From Diplolepis rosae (taxonomy: Eukaryota > Arthropoda > Insecta > Hymenoptera > Diplolepididae): a stretch of 64,000 nt of DNA. The notes below the pieces were generated by a model that worked only from the letters and a program-made list of their open reading frames with translations, was not told where the DNA came from and did no database searches. Positions 1 to 10,875 of this stretch are shown here, piece after piece (position 1 is the stretch's first letter; each line of letters opens with the position of its first letter). The stretch covers positions 14,710,501 to 14,774,500 of the forward strand of contig JAPYXD010000752.1 of NCBI GenBank assembly GCA_030998225.1, given 5' to 3'. Both the position numbers and the translations under genes were made by a program.

Positions 1-203
1 ATACTGCAGCTACCCACTTATTCCTTTGATTTATTTTCCATTTAGACGTTGGAAATTTGTAAAATTTACATTCACTTTTCCTGCTTGTATTTTTACAATT
101 CACAACACAACAACTTCGGTGCTTCATTTTAGCTATATTTTTAAAATTAAAACCAAATTTAGATTTGCATGTGTATTTTGATTGCTTGGAAATTGAGATA
201 ACC

Positions 204-800
204 AAGTTGACGTCACAGGCCATGTGGTAGGGATAGACTGGAAGTTAGGTTGATCTTGGACGAAAGAAATATATGGGAAGCATTGGGAAATTGATGAAAC
301 AAAATTTTCTAGCTTAAAAGTAAGTCATAAATTTATGAATAATTATATTTTTCAAGTGCAAAATTCATTTCCGCTTATTTTGAGTACCTACTTGTCGCTT
401 GTCATTCTTTCAATTTTTTAATATATAAAATAAAATGTCATAAATTTTTAGGTTATGATGACCGTTTGTTTTGAAGTATTTGAAGAATGTGTTGAAAACG
501 AGAACATTTATCGATACATTCTCCAAATCCTTCAAACCAAACGGTCATCATAACCTACAAATTTATAACATTTTATTTTATATTAAAAAATTAAAAGAAT
601 GACAAGCGACAAGTGGGTACTCAAAATAAGCGGAAATGAATTTTGCACTTGAAAAATATAATTATTAATAAATTTATGACTTACTTTTACGCTAGAAAAT
701 TTTGTTTCATCAATTTCCCAATGCTTCCCATATATTTCTTTCGTCCAAGACCAACCTAACTTACAGTCTATCCCTACCACATGGCCTGTGACGTCAACTT
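204..800. repeat. Palindromic foldback element with ~260-bp arms
   Basis: The first half (from AAGTTGACGTCACAGGCC at about 204) recurs as its reverse complement ending at 800. The arms run nearly continuously to a short centre around 480-530 that also pairs, so the unit can fold into one long hairpin. No coding capacity is seen. The copies differ at scattered sites, so it is an aged insertion. Its superfamily cannot be named because no clear target duplication is visible. Confidence 0.85.
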
Positions 801-1713
801 GAAACAGCCTCCTTTAACGCCAAAATTATCCACTGCGTACGCTGGCGTCGATCTGACTGCCTGACTCTCCCTACCATGACTTCGCACGGAGCGTATAAAG
901 ATTTTATACCTTTCCAGATGCGGGCTAGCAATTCATCTACAGAAGTTGATTGGCCTATTCTATTGAATCCTGTTTGTTGAGCAACGGAATGTGCCAATGA
1001 AGTACTCTAAATAAATTTCTCGGCCCGCAGCTGGAGAGGTATAAAAGAACCATAAATTTTACTTGCTTTCGCAAAAGCTATTAAGAGCGAAAGAGATGGA
1101 GAACATTCTATTACTCTCACACTTGTCAGTCTTCGAACAAGCAAGCAAAATGCTTGCTTCACTATTTACTTTCACTATCTCCTTTTCTCCCATAGATTGA
1201 AGTGCACAATTTGCTAGAGTTCTGACTCGGTTACTCGAGAACGGTAACGAAAATGAGAACATTACCAAGAATATAACTGGCTGATAAATTCTTTTAGAAT
1301 TTATGAGAATTTTGTTATTTTGGCTTGTTGAACTTATTAAGCAATGAAAATGAATACTGCAATATGAAATGATATCTTAAACTTTGTATGCGCATTTTAT
1401 TTGTGCAGAATAAAGTGAAATACGAGAACTAGAAGAGTATAATATTATAGGTTATGTTCAAGATCTTTAGTTTAAAGCAGCCCTCTGCAACTTAAAACTA
1501 AAAGTGGGCTGACTTTTGACTGGCGATCGCATTAGTACTTAAAGTGACCGAGCGCGGCGCTGATAAGCTTTAGGGCCGACAAACTGTCAAATGCATGGCA
1601 AAACAGTAAAGATTTGAGGTTTTTTGATATTTAGTAGTGTGTTTATCGTGTTTTTTGTTGAAAAAGTAAAGTGAATAGTTTTCTTGGTGTAAGGATGTAA
1701 AAAATAATAAAAA
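801..1713. other. Non-coding stretch; no gene recognised
   Basis: A 67-codon open frame on the minus strand (794-997) matches nothing I recognise. Bases 1075-1140 share a GAAAGAGATGGAGAACAT motif followed by a CTCAC..CTTGT block with 4915-4955, so the two are probably related repeat fragments. A short GC-richer piece at 1540-1575 directly precedes the THAP pseudogene and may hold its old promoter; no TATA box is evident. Confidence 0.4.
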
Positions 1714-3142
1714 ATGGTGAAGTGTATTGCCGTGAAGTGTGATTCTGGCTACAAAAAGAAACGGAGTTCCGAGGAGCAAACTCGTCGATTTTTTTATGTG
1801 CCAAAAGATAAAAATTTAATTAAAAAATGGCAGCGCGCAATTTTAAGAGTTAAATATCGAAGAAAGCACTTTTATATTTTTTTACAAAATGGATTTGTAT
1901 AAAAAATATAGTGTCGTTGATGTTGCATTTAAAATCCATTTAGTATTTCTTAAGTTTCCTTAATTTCAGAAAATTTAACTGAACAAGATAAAAATATTTT
2001 ATTCAGTATGAGATTTCGAATGGAATATTATCAATACTGTATAAAAGTTTCACTAATTTTGTATTCCTTTCCTTTGGTTTAGAGATTTTTTGGCACTATC
2101 TGATTAGCTGGAGGAACAAACGATCATCCTTGTACACCAACCTTCTTGCAAATATACAAGATATTAGCTGCTTTTAGCATTTTGAAACCTCCAAAGCTTG
2201 AAAATTGACACTCAGAAAAAAGATTTGATTGAATCAAATATAATGATTAGTTTGAACAACTTTCTTTGATTTAAAGAAATGATTTGTTTAAATAAAATTT
2301 GTTTGATTCAAACAAAATATCTTTGAAACAAATTAATATTTGTTTGAATCAAATTAATTTTTCTTCAAAACAAAGAAATTAATGCGTTGATATATGGTCA
2401 AAGATATAATTTGTTTGATTTAAGGCAGAAATTTATTTGATTCGAACCAATATTTATTTGATCCAAAGATATTTTGTTTGAATCAAAAAAAATTTGTTTC
2501 ATTAAAACAAAACATTTCTTTACATCAAAGAAAGTGTTTTAAACAAATAATTTTTTTGATTCAATAAAATATTTTTTCTGAGTGTTGTACTTTCGATGGC
2601 AACCCTCCACAGCCCTTAATAACAATTTCAACATTGAAAGAATTACATACATCAGTCGAATAGTAAAAGCGCAATTAAGAAATTCGAGAAAAGTTAAAAG
2701 CAATAATCGATTGTGAAGACACTGATTTTAATGATCTTGTAGATGCACTAGCGCACGATTATGCTTTATCAGCTGTTAGAGATTGTTTGATTTTTTACAC
2801 AACTGGTCGTATAACTGCTTACATTAAACAGCACACTCAGTGTTCAACATGCTTAAATGCTTTTTTGACTACGTCTGAAATTCATGCAGATACGATATTT
2901 TTTTCTTGTGATCAGTTAAAAGTTTGAGTAGATTTGCAAAAATAAATAAAGATTTCATACGTCCAAATGTTAAGTTATACAAGCTTATCACAGTTGTCGA
3001 ATATCTATTTAACAAACATTGCCGGTCTAGCAATTCTTTTGATCTAATTCTAGCCAATTTAATTTCATGTGAAACAATATTTATTTTTCAATGCAAAGGA
3101 CATGCCAATGAAGCTGTGGAGATGTTAGCATATGTAATTTAA
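1714..3142 (+). pseudogene. Decayed THAP-domain, P-element-like transposase
   Basis: The start at 1714 opens a THAP zinc finger (MVKCIAVKC, then FFYVPKDKNLIKKWQRAI), the C-x4-C half and the hydrophobic block of the DNA-binding domain of THAP9/P-element transposases. A plausible intron (GT at 1849, AG at 1968-1969) leads to a frame with LTEQDKNILFSMRF. At 2104-2205 the frame reads GGTNDHPCTPTFLQIYK and ends LKPPKLEN, a block typical of the C-terminal half of THAP/P-element transposases. After an inserted MITE the same frame resumes. At 2740-2925 a Cys-pair stretch (GRITAYIKQH, C-x2-C) follows, then a shifted frame to the stop at 3142. In-frame stops, at least one frameshift, the missing C-x2-H half of the finger and the MITE make it non-functional. 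Most of the catalytic RNase H-like core is absent. The family assignment is by motif recall, not alignment. Confidence 0.7.
2208..2585. mobile_element. MITE inside the THAP transposase pseudogene
   Basis: Perfect 14-bp terminal inverted repeats (ACACTCAGAAAAAA and its complement) bound a 378-bp unit made largely of degenerate TTTGATTCAAA-like palindromes. It is flanked by TG on both sides. Deleting it with one TG rejoins the transposase codons GAA AAT and TGT ACT in frame. It resembles the CACT..AGTG elements at 16292 and 20336, which have TA duplications; here the TG flank fits better than TA. Confidence 0.8.
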
Positions 3143-4298
3143 TTTAATGTAAAATAAGGATGACACAAATCGTAAGACAGGAAATCGCTGAAATTAAAAA
3201 AGTTAGCGTCTTGAAGAAAAAAGCAGCCAAGCTTTGCGACACTTATTGTAACTAGTCATCATCGATCTGTACATGTTAAAATTTTTTAAATGTGTTAAAA
3301 ATATGTACTAGAAAATTTTATATTAATGAATATTTTTTGCTACATTTACAAATTTTTAATTGAGTATATATTTCCCTTCACATGGTTTTTTATGTTGAAC
3401 ACAGGGCTTAACAAAATATTTATTTTTTATTTCATTCGTTTGAAGCTGGAAAATAAAAATGGAAAATATTTCTATTTAGAAGCTTAAGCTTTTTATATAT
3501 TTTTAAATATATTTTCAGTTTTATGGGGATAACATAAAAAAAATTGTCTTCAGGGTTTCAAGAATTCTTTCTACGCATCTACAGTATACATTTTACGAAA
3601 CTTAATGTGTTCTTTCTTTTATTTTGTATTAATTGATTTATGCAACATGTGTATTTTATGTCCTAGAATCATTTTAGGAACATTTTTTCATTTAATATTG
3701 TTCAGAAACTTAATTATTTAAAATTTTTTAAATATTTGTCTATTAGTACAATGCTTTTGTAGAGCGTGCCGCGTGCAGCGCCGCTCTGGTGAGAAAACGT
3801 AGCACATAGAAACTATAATCACCAAGGAACCGCAATTTTGTTTTTAGTTGGACAGGGCTGGTTTAAAGTATTATTGCGGAAATTATTGTATGGAAATCTT
3901 ACATTTTTGTACTGAAATTGGAATTACTTCACATGAGTGGGAGTTAATAAACGAATTTATTTGTTAAATTATAATTATAATGGTTGGATTATTATTATAA
4001 TTTGTTCAATCAAAAAAAATTACTTAACATTTTGAAGTTTTACTTGATTTTCCCTGCCGATTTATAAATTCTGTGACCTGCAGCAACCCTGGAAAATGCA
4101 GGAAAAAATTAAAACTTTTTTGTTCCTTTAAAATTTGAATTTTGGTAAATTAATATATGATAAAATAAAATCTTTATACATATATATATATTATATACAT
4201 TTTATTGTATAATAATGGATTTTATACATATTCTATAATTATTATTTTTTGATATATACTCGCAATTTTTGCCAACACATTTCTTTCATAATCTTTGT
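3143..4298. other. AT-rich stretch without recognised features
   Basis: No coding signal, repeat pair or RNA motif was found. A short TA-rich microsatellite-like run lies at about 4178-4200. Confidence 0.4.
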
Positions 4299-4471
4299 CT
4301 AAAGAAGGTATTACACCTCTGCATGCAGGAATTATGCATGCAGGTTACCATGGTAACATACAAGAGAGAAAGAGACGGACAATTATTCTATTTCTTTCCT
4401 ACTAATATGTTACCATGGTAACCTGCATGCATGCATAATTCCTGCATGCAAAGGTGTAATTCCTCCTTTAC
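4299..4471. repeat. Short palindromic MITE
   Basis: Left arm carries AATTATGCATGCAGGTTACC at about 4330, and the complementary arm runs to about 4470 (GGTTACCATGGTAACC core on the right). The outer TTACACCT/AGGTGTAA ends also pair. The loop holds an AGAGAAAGAGACGG tract like the one in neighbouring repeats. No coding capacity. Confidence 0.8.
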
Positions 4472-4560
4472 ACTGCTTTTCAAATATAGTGACTTTTGGT
4501 GATTTTATGGGCAACTAAAACTATGGTACAATAAAGAATGACTACCTACCCTTATAAAGA

Positions 4561-4973
4561 AAGCATTTCGCTTGTTCACGGTCGTATCGACAGGTCTGGC
4601 ATCTTTCGTGGTGGGGGATATTCCCTTATTGAAGTCAGAATGTTTCATATTTTTGCCACGGATAGCGCTGGTATCGAGTAGTGGCCCGATGACCGCACCA
4701 TAGCATGTATGTATATAGATATACCCAGAACGTAGTCAGCTGTGAAAGCTGTCTGTAAACCACGGGTATTCCTTCAACTACTCGATTGCAGCGCTGCCCA
4801 AGCGGTCACTTTCGAAACTACTACTCGTCACGATAAGGGAACATTCCCCACCACGGGAGATGCCAGACCTGTCTATACGACCGTGCGTTTGTTGACGCAA
4901 AAAAATACGAGAGTGAAAGAGATGGAGAACATGTTTGGTCTCACTCTTGTGAGTTTTTGCGCAAGCGAAATGC
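4561..4973. repeat. Nested foldback element
   Basis: An outer pair (AAGCATTTCGCTTG at 4561; CAAGCGAAATGC at 4962) encloses an inner ~50-bp pair (CACGGTCGTATCGACAGG at 4577; complement ending 4885). The inner unit has further pairing near its centre (GCGCTG at about 4665 and 4790). The segment 4910-4955 is a diverged relative of 1080-1135. Open frames across it are by-products of the palindrome. Confidence 0.75.
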
Positions 4974-5404
4974 AGGTTTTTCGAGGTATACCCGGTATAC
5001 CTGCACATTCATGTGCATCCTCTGTATCTGCGGACCTTGTTCACAGCCCACCTGTCTGGTCTGGATACTCTGCTTGAATGTTTGTAACTTGCTTGTCCTT
5101 AAAAATACGCAGCAATACGGCATTATTGAGGCTCTATTTAATTCTCAACATGACTAAGCAAGTTTTTCTAGAAAGCGTCAGACGCAGTAGAAAACTGTGG
5201 ACATGTTTATTTCCTGGTGTACAAAGATAAAGCATCTTTCCTAATCCTGGTTATGGATGGTAAAAAATCTGTAAAAATGGTAAGTACTTAGGTTATGATC
5301 TACAGTTAAAACTAACATTGTTGATTACCATTATAGAAGATGCTGGTTTGCGATAGTTGAGTGTAAAATATAAAGAAGAAAACTCTTTATAATTTTAAAA
5401 TAGT

Positions 5405-5447
5405 ACCGACGTTTTGGAGGCTATGGGTTTGCCAACCTCATCAGGCT
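5405..5447 (-). ncRNA. Degenerate hammerhead ribozyme (PLE1 left repeat)
   Basis: On the minus strand the core CTGATGA, the GGTTGGC strand and the loop match the copy at 11440-11482. The second core block reads AAAAC instead of GAAAC, and the second stem II strand is altered. G12 of the hammerhead core is therefore lost, so this copy should not self-cleave. Confidence 0.65.
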
Positions 5448-6658
5448 TTATTAAATTAAAAAACACCAAATAGTGAAATTGTCACACACGGAAAAAAACT
5501 AATAGTTGAACAAACGATATTTATCCCTGATTTCACCGTTAATATCCTCAAAAACGAACAAAGGATATTGAGAATATAGTGAAAGCGGTGATGTTTTAAT
5601 ATTACTTGTTCTGACTATTATTATTGACCGAGCCCATTTCGAAGTATTCAAATCAGAGATATAATATAGCTGAAATAAAGATGTAAAAATCTAGAATTTA
5701 ACTGTGTGGGTTTTCTAATTGTAATGACATAGTAGTAATAAGGTTAAGGAAGATGAATACGGAAATATGGTAACATACATATAGGTTATGTATCATTAAA
5801 AATAATTCGTTATTGTAAAACTTTTATGATAAATAAATGCTGACTAACAAGCTTATACAATCAGAACTATAAGTATTAATTTTCAAGTATATTTTATTCT
5901 ATGGTGCTTGGAAGGAATATAAAATTTCATATGAAAATTAATGTAGGTTACATTGAGTTTTGATATAATTTCCAAATTTAAAAAAATCAAAAGATTCCTC
6001 TTAAAATTATTTCAACTTTAGATTCGTTTTGTTTGTTGATATTATAAAGTATGTTATTGGTTTAATTTATGTTCATTTTAATTATTGGAGTTGAAAAATC
6101 ATTATCATTATTTATCATTGTCATTATTTTAAATGTTATAGAAATACAGTTTTTTAGAATATTAGTTCCAAAAAATTTAATTTTTGATTCTTTTAATGAT
6201 AATTAATTGTTTTGTATAGATATTGTATAGGAAGAAATAAACTACTGTGATCAGCAATTTAAAACAAATTTAATTAAGAGAGCGATAATTATAGGAAATG
6301 AAATTGGTTATTGTGAGGTTTTCGTTGTAACTAGGCTAGTTAAGGATTTTTTTTAGATCAGAAAGACAATGATATTTATGTCGAAATTATTTTTATCGTA
6401 TTCCATGAAAGAGATAATATTATCTTAAAGGAATATAAAATTTCAAATACAGTTAGGTGGCCTTTCTGTTTGGTATAATCTTGAAAATAAATAATTATTT
6501 CAATTATTAAAATACTGGATGATTGTCTTTATTATTCTCGGATAATATTATAAACTTCGAATTAATTTTTATGGTCACAAGAACGTAGAAAATAATACAA
6601 TAAATATTTAAAGAATTTGAAAATCTTTCGGTGGAAAAAAAGACGCTTTCGACTGCGC

Positions 6659-6674
6659 TGGGATTCGAACCCAA
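6659..6674 (-). other. Orphan tRNA-type B box
   Basis: The minus strand reads GGGTTCGAATCCCA, a perfect tRNA T-arm / pol III B box. No A box or foldable tRNA body is visible upstream on that strand, so this is best read as the edge of a tRNA-derived SINE or a tRNA relic. Confidence 0.4.
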
Positions 6675-6803
6675 GTCTTTCATTTTTAATGAAATCATGT
6701 AACTTTTTTATTAAGTATTTTTATCCTTGGAAAAAGTGTCGGATAGTAATTAATTCTGAGCTAATCCGAATTATTCCTGAATCTGTATCCAAGCCAATGC
6801 GAA

Positions 6804-7361
6804 TTAATCTAACATATCAAGTAAACTTCCTAAACAATTTTTAATTTCTCTGTTTGGTAAAGTTATATTAACCTCCTCTCTTTCCAAAATTTGTATGCCT
6901 TCAATTAATCTATCCAGAAAAACCGTCCATCCAAATTTATTGATATACTTTTCCTTGCATAATGCCACCAATTTAATGTTGTCAATTTTAGACCTCATGA
7001 AAGATGGTAAATTTCCGAGAAGCATATAAATTCCTATTATATTAAATTTGTCTTTTGACGACTCTAACGGATTTCAGATTTCGAAAGCATCCTGAAAAAT
7101 AATTATGCGCAAACCGTTTATGAAAACTGCACATTCTTTTACGATCTTTCCATCTTTGATAGCAAAGAAACCATTTTTGCTGTCGCATTGATCCGAAGTT
7201 GAGCAATAATTCCTAATTTCTTCATTTGATAACATATTTTCTAATGTTTTTAAAATAAGAACGTAATGATAAGAGTCAGTTTCCTCATCATGGGCAGTAA
7301 GAAAAGGTATTTCAATAGGCTCTATAAAATTATAGTGTTTTTTGTAGTATTTCGCTCTCAT
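6804..7361 (-). pseudogene. Fragment of an uncharacterised repeat-associated protein (FExxNPL family)
   Basis: Two minus-strand frames (7361-7074 and 7025-6804) are one frame broken by a TGA just after DAFEI, at a position where I would expect Cys or a small residue in the motif FE-x-x-NPLxS. Upstream it reads FIEPIEIPF and YHYVLILKTLENML; downstream GIYMLLGNLPSFMRSKID and FGWTVFLDRLIEGIQ. I recall this arrangement from many uncharacterised, often repeat-associated proteins of insects and vertebrates, but cannot name a function. No catalytic motif is visible. It lies antisense within the PLE1 span, so it is probably a separate insertion. Confidence 0.45.
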
Positions 7362-7599
7362 GTAAGTACTACGAAGAACACCCGTGGATTTATTATGGGC
7401 ATCATTTATGCCTTTAAAAGCATTTTCACACGGAGAAAAATAGTTGAAGTAATTTTACTCAACTTCCGATCAAATTTGGGACATATGGACAAGCTAGAAG
7501 TTACTTAGTATCATTATAATTATTTGTGATATATTAAATGTTCAAAAATGAATCAAAGTTGAGTAAAATTCAGAAGCGTAGGGTGAAGTATGAAAGCTG

Positions 7600-8357
7600 C
7601 ATTAAAAACTTACTCTAACCAACACTGTATTAGCTAAATGCTATGGCTTACCAAAAATCCACAAACAAGATAATTATATATAGATATATAATTTCTTTAA
7701 TAATTATATATATATAATTATATATAGATAATAATTTCTTTGATCAATAGTCCCACACATTTTTTAACCAAAATATTATATGATGAAGACAGTATAAAAA
7801 ATTTCGTCCTAAAGAGTTTAGACCATGGATGTCAGCTTATTCATAATAACGTTAAACATGTCAAACAATTTGTTAAACATATCGTTTAACAAATATTATT
7901 AAACGATGATTATCCAAATAGCTTCATTAATAAAAATATTAAAATCCGTATGAATAAAATTAAATACAGCTCTCAAAATTCTCTAAATAAAAAAAAACCG
8001 TTCAGATTTATACAGACATCAACCAAAGGTATGCTTGCCATACAACATAACAAACTCCACTAAATTGTCAAATATTTGTAAAAAATACAATATTTCAACT
8101 ATCCCTGTGGTTAACAAAACTTTTAAATCAATAATAAAATTAGGTAAAGACTCCACGAACAAATGGGAACAAACTAATATTGTGTATAAATTTAATTGTA
8201 AAAATTGTCCTGCGACTTATATTGGTGAATCAAAGAGAGCATTAAGAGTTCGTATTAATGAATAAAAAAATAAAAAACCAGTGAATCCGTAGTCTGTGAA
8301 CACCAATTAGAATTCAACCATGAATGTCATTGGGAAAATACTAAGATTGTTGAGTAT
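7600..8357 (+). pseudogene. PLE reverse transcriptase / GIY-YIG endonuclease remnant, 5' part
   Basis: Plus-strand fragments in order: AKCYGLPKIHKQDN (7600-7670), the typical Penelope RT finger motif; INSPTHFLTKILYDED (about 7747-7795), a later RT block after a TA-rich expansion; then from 8035 a continuous frame with NIVYKFNCKNC and TYIGESKRALRVRI, the start of a GIY-YIG nuclease domain. After a stop and frame slip the endonuclease continues as CEHQLEFNHECHWENTKIVE up to 8357, where another PLE has inserted. The palm with the catalytic YxDD box is missing. GIY-YIG domains C-terminal to the RT are diagnostic of Penelope elements. The continuation is at 10410. Confidence 0.75.
8346..8357. repeat. 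12-bp target-site duplication, left copy
   Basis: ATTGTTGAGTAT here is repeated exactly at 10410-10421. The two copies bracket the nested PLE and both encode the same stretch of the interrupted endonuclease (IVEY). Confidence 0.85.
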
Positions 8358-8533
8358 TTTTAAATTGTAAAGTGACATGTTTGATGACATGTCTGCTATT
8401 ATATTGACCCAAAATTCACAAAATTCTTGTTAATTTATCATTTTTTTGGCATTGGGTCAGCTTCTTTTTATTTTTTTCTATTGAAAATTTCAATGCTACT
8501 TACGATAAAAAAAAAAACGCAAAAAAGAGAAAA

Positions 8534-8574
8534 GGCAAACGTTTTGGCCACATATGGGGGCCCTCTTCAGTGCC
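8534..8574 (-). ncRNA. Degenerate hammerhead ribozyme
   Basis: On the minus strand: GGCA, CTGAAGA, GGCC..GGCC stem, then AAAAC where GAAAC is required, then GTTTGCC. Same G12-to-A change as the copy at 5405-5447; predicted inactive. Confidence 0.65.
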
Positions 8575-9185
8575 ATAGATTTAAAAATTAATTCAAAATT
8601 TTCGTGAAAGATAAAATTGTAGAAGATAGTTAAAATAAGGATATTAATGAAACTCAAAAACTTATCTCATCGCTTGCAATTCAAAATGAAGAAGTCCAGT
8701 AAGCAACAACACGAATTGGAAAAATTATGTAGAAATCACTGTACATAGAAAACCGGTTAAAATAACGAAAAACTTAAAATTTTGTAAACAACGGACCGGA
8801 ATTTTTTGTTTGTTTTATTTTACTTTATCAAGAACGCATGACCAATTGGTTATTAATAATAAACGCGAACAGTTTCCAATTTTGAAAACTTTCCTTGAGG
8901 ACTTTGTTACCGGAGTCTCTCAATGATCGAAATAAACTGTTTTAAAAACCGACTCGGGACATGTGGCTTTGCTGACAGACAATTTTTTCCGTTTTAAAAG
9001 ATATCCTGAGAGGTTCTTCTCCTCCTTGAAGAAGACTATTGTCCTAAACCTTGTTAAGAAATTCGAGACGGTTATGGTGATTTTTACGAGTGCACGAAAG
9101 TGTATATTTATGAAGAAAAAGATAATGTATATCAGTTATATTGACCCAAAATTCACAGAATTCTTGTTAATAATTTTTAAATCTA

Positions 9186-9227
9186 TGGCACTGAAGAGGG
9201 CCCCCATATGTGGCCGAAACGTTTGCC
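9186..9227 (+). ncRNA. Type I hammerhead ribozyme with minimal stem III
   Basis: Stem I GGCA (9187-9190) pairs with TGCC (9224-9227). Core CTGAAGA (9191-9197, fits CUGANGA). Stem II GGCC (9199-9202) pairs with GGCC (9212-9215) around a 9-nt loop. Core GAAA (9216-9219). Stem III is only AC/GT (9219-9222), and the cleavage nucleotide is T9223 (GUU). One unpaired G (9198) sits between the core and stem II. All invariant core positions are present. Very short stem III is a known trait of PLE hammerheads, which are thought to act as dimers. Confidence 0.75.
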
Positions 9228-10258
9228 TTTTCCTTTTTTGCTTTTTTTTTTTTTATCGTAAGTAGCATTGAAAATTTCAATAGAAGAAAATAAAAAGAAG
9301 CTGACCCAATGCCAAAAAAATGATAAATTAACAAGAATTCTGTGAATTTTGGGTCAATATAATAGCAGACATGTCATCAAACATGGCACTTTACAATTTA
9401 AAAATGGCACATTCAGCACAAATGTTGAATATTTCATACTTCTGACTATTTTCAGAACAAATTAAATTCAAAAATACTTTTAAATATGATACCTGATTTT
9501 TTAAAGGTGATTCTATTATTTTTTTTCAAAACATCTCAGAATAAAACTAAATTCAGAAATAAACAACTTTACATTTTTTCTTCATTTCTGGAGATACTCG
9601 AATAATATTAAGTAAAATGACAAATATAGATATTATAATAATTTATAATTTAGCAAAGACGTGCTTGCAAATTCAATACAAAATGATTTGTCCGGAAAAC
9701 TGATATACATTATCTTTTTCTTCATAAATATACACTTTCGTGCACTCGTAAAAATCACCATAACCGTCTCGAATTTCTTAACAAGGTTTAGGACAATAGT
9801 CTTCTTCAAAGAGGAGAAGAACCTCTCAGGATATCTTTTAAAACGGAAAAAATTGTCAGTCAGCAAAGCCACATGTCCCGAGTCGGTTTTTAAAACAGTT
9901 TATTTCGATCATTGAGAGACTCCGGTAACAAAGTCCTCAAGGAAAGTTTTCAAAATTGGAAACTGTTCGCGTTTATTATTAATAACCAATTGGTCATGCG
10001 TTCTTGATAAAGTAAAATAAAACAAACAAAAAATTCCGGTCCGTTGTTTACAAAATTTTAAGTTTTTCGTTATTTTAACCGGTTTTCTATGTACAGTGAT
10101 TTCTACATAATTTTTCTAATTCGTGTTGCTGCTTACTGGAATTCTTCATTTTGAATTGCAAGCGATGAGATAAGTTTTTGAGTTTCATTAATATCGATAT
10201 TTTAACTATCTTCTACAATTTTATATTTCACGAAAATTTTGAATTAATTTTTAAATCT

Positions 10259-10301
10259 ATGGCACTGAAGAGGGCCCCCATATGTGGCCGAAACGTTTGC
10301 C
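10259..10301 (+). ncRNA. Type I hammerhead ribozyme, second intact copy
   Basis: Same architecture as the copy at 9186: GGCA 10261-10264, CTGAAGA 10265-10271, GGCC 10273-10276 with GGCC 10286-10289, GAAA 10290-10293, stem III AC/GT, cleavage U at 10297, TGCC 10298-10301. It lies about 110 bp from the 3' end of the nested PLE, where PLE terminal-repeat ribozymes are expected. Confidence 0.75.
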
Positions 10302-10409
10302 TTTTCTCTTTTTTGCATTTTTTTTTTTTCGTAAGTAGCATTGAAAATTTCAATAGAAGAAAATGAAAAGAAGCTGACCCAATGCCAAAAAAATGATAAA
10401 TTAACAAGA

Positions 10410-10421
10410 ATTGTTGAGTAT
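10410..10421. repeat. 12-bp target-site duplication, right copy
   Basis: Exact repeat of ATTGTTGAGTAT at 8346-8357. Confidence 0.85.
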
Positions 10422-10583
10422 GTCTTTGACTATCGGAAAAGATTAACTTCAGAGATGATCCAAATAAAATTTAATAAATTTAGTGCAAATAAAAACGAAG
10501 ATATATTCATTTTGAATAGAATTTATTTTTCATTACTTAAAGGCGTAGATATTTCTAAAAGGGTTTGTTCGAAACCAGCTTAG
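10410..10583 (+). pseudogene. PLE1 GIY-YIG endonuclease, 3' part
   Basis: Directly after the duplicated 12 bp the frame reads IVEYVFDYRKRLTSEMIQIK and ends with KNEDIFILNRIYFSLL, matching the end of Penelope endonuclease domains (xYxKRLxSEMxxIK then a hydrophobic helix). Joined at the duplication with 7600-8357 it completes the domain's C-terminus, which shows the insertion was clean. Confidence 0.75.
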
Positions 10584-10718
10584 TTTTGGAGCTGCTGGAC
10601 CTAAAGGCTCCCGCGGTCGGTTGATCAAAACAATGATTCATCCCGTTTTCAAACTTCGAGCTCGTTATTCTCAACACCGTGTTTTTCAATTTTGTGTAAA
10701 TAATTTTTATGCATAATG

Positions 10719-10875
10719 CGAGGTACTGACGTAGGGATTTCTAAAAAAAAAAAAATTTCCCGTTTTTTACGGCTCATTACGCTCGAAAAAAGAGGGAAAA
10801 ACAAACTTTTTTTTTGCAAAGTGCGCCATTTTATCAATTTTCCAAAATTTACTAAATCCCTACGTCAGTACCTCG
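10719..10875. mobile_element. Small MITE with 22-bp perfect inverted repeats
   Basis: CGAGGTACTGACGTAGGG begins the left end (10719-10740), and its exact complement ends at 10875. The 157-bp unit contains A/T homopolymer runs and no coding capacity. No clean target duplication is visible. Confidence 0.75.

Larger units (their letters stand above)
8358..10409 (+). mobile_element. Nested PLE insertion with three hammerhead motifs
   Basis: The 2,052 bp between perfect 12-bp duplications is built from one sequence in both orientations: 8358-8590 matches 9195-9410 inverted, and about 8560-9135 matches 9700-10270 inverted. It contains one minus-strand and two plus-strand hammerhead motifs and no convincing RT, so it is a non-autonomous or terminally rearranged PLE derivative. 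Its 3' end is an AT-rich tail ending ATTAACAAGA. Small open frames here (for example 8963-9265, mirrored at 9633-9872) are inverted copies of each other and I do not consider them genes. Confidence 0.75.

Noticed and set aside
7680..7735. TA-rich short repeats as a CRISPR-like or regulatory array
   Set aside because: Simple AT microsatellite-like expansion inside a degraded PLE; no regular repeat-spacer pattern.
8963..9872. Two ~80-100-codon frames starting MALLTDNFFRFKRYPERFF on opposite strands
   Set aside because: They are the two arms of an inverted repeat in a PLE derivative; identical starts on both strands follow from the palindrome, and no domain is recognised.
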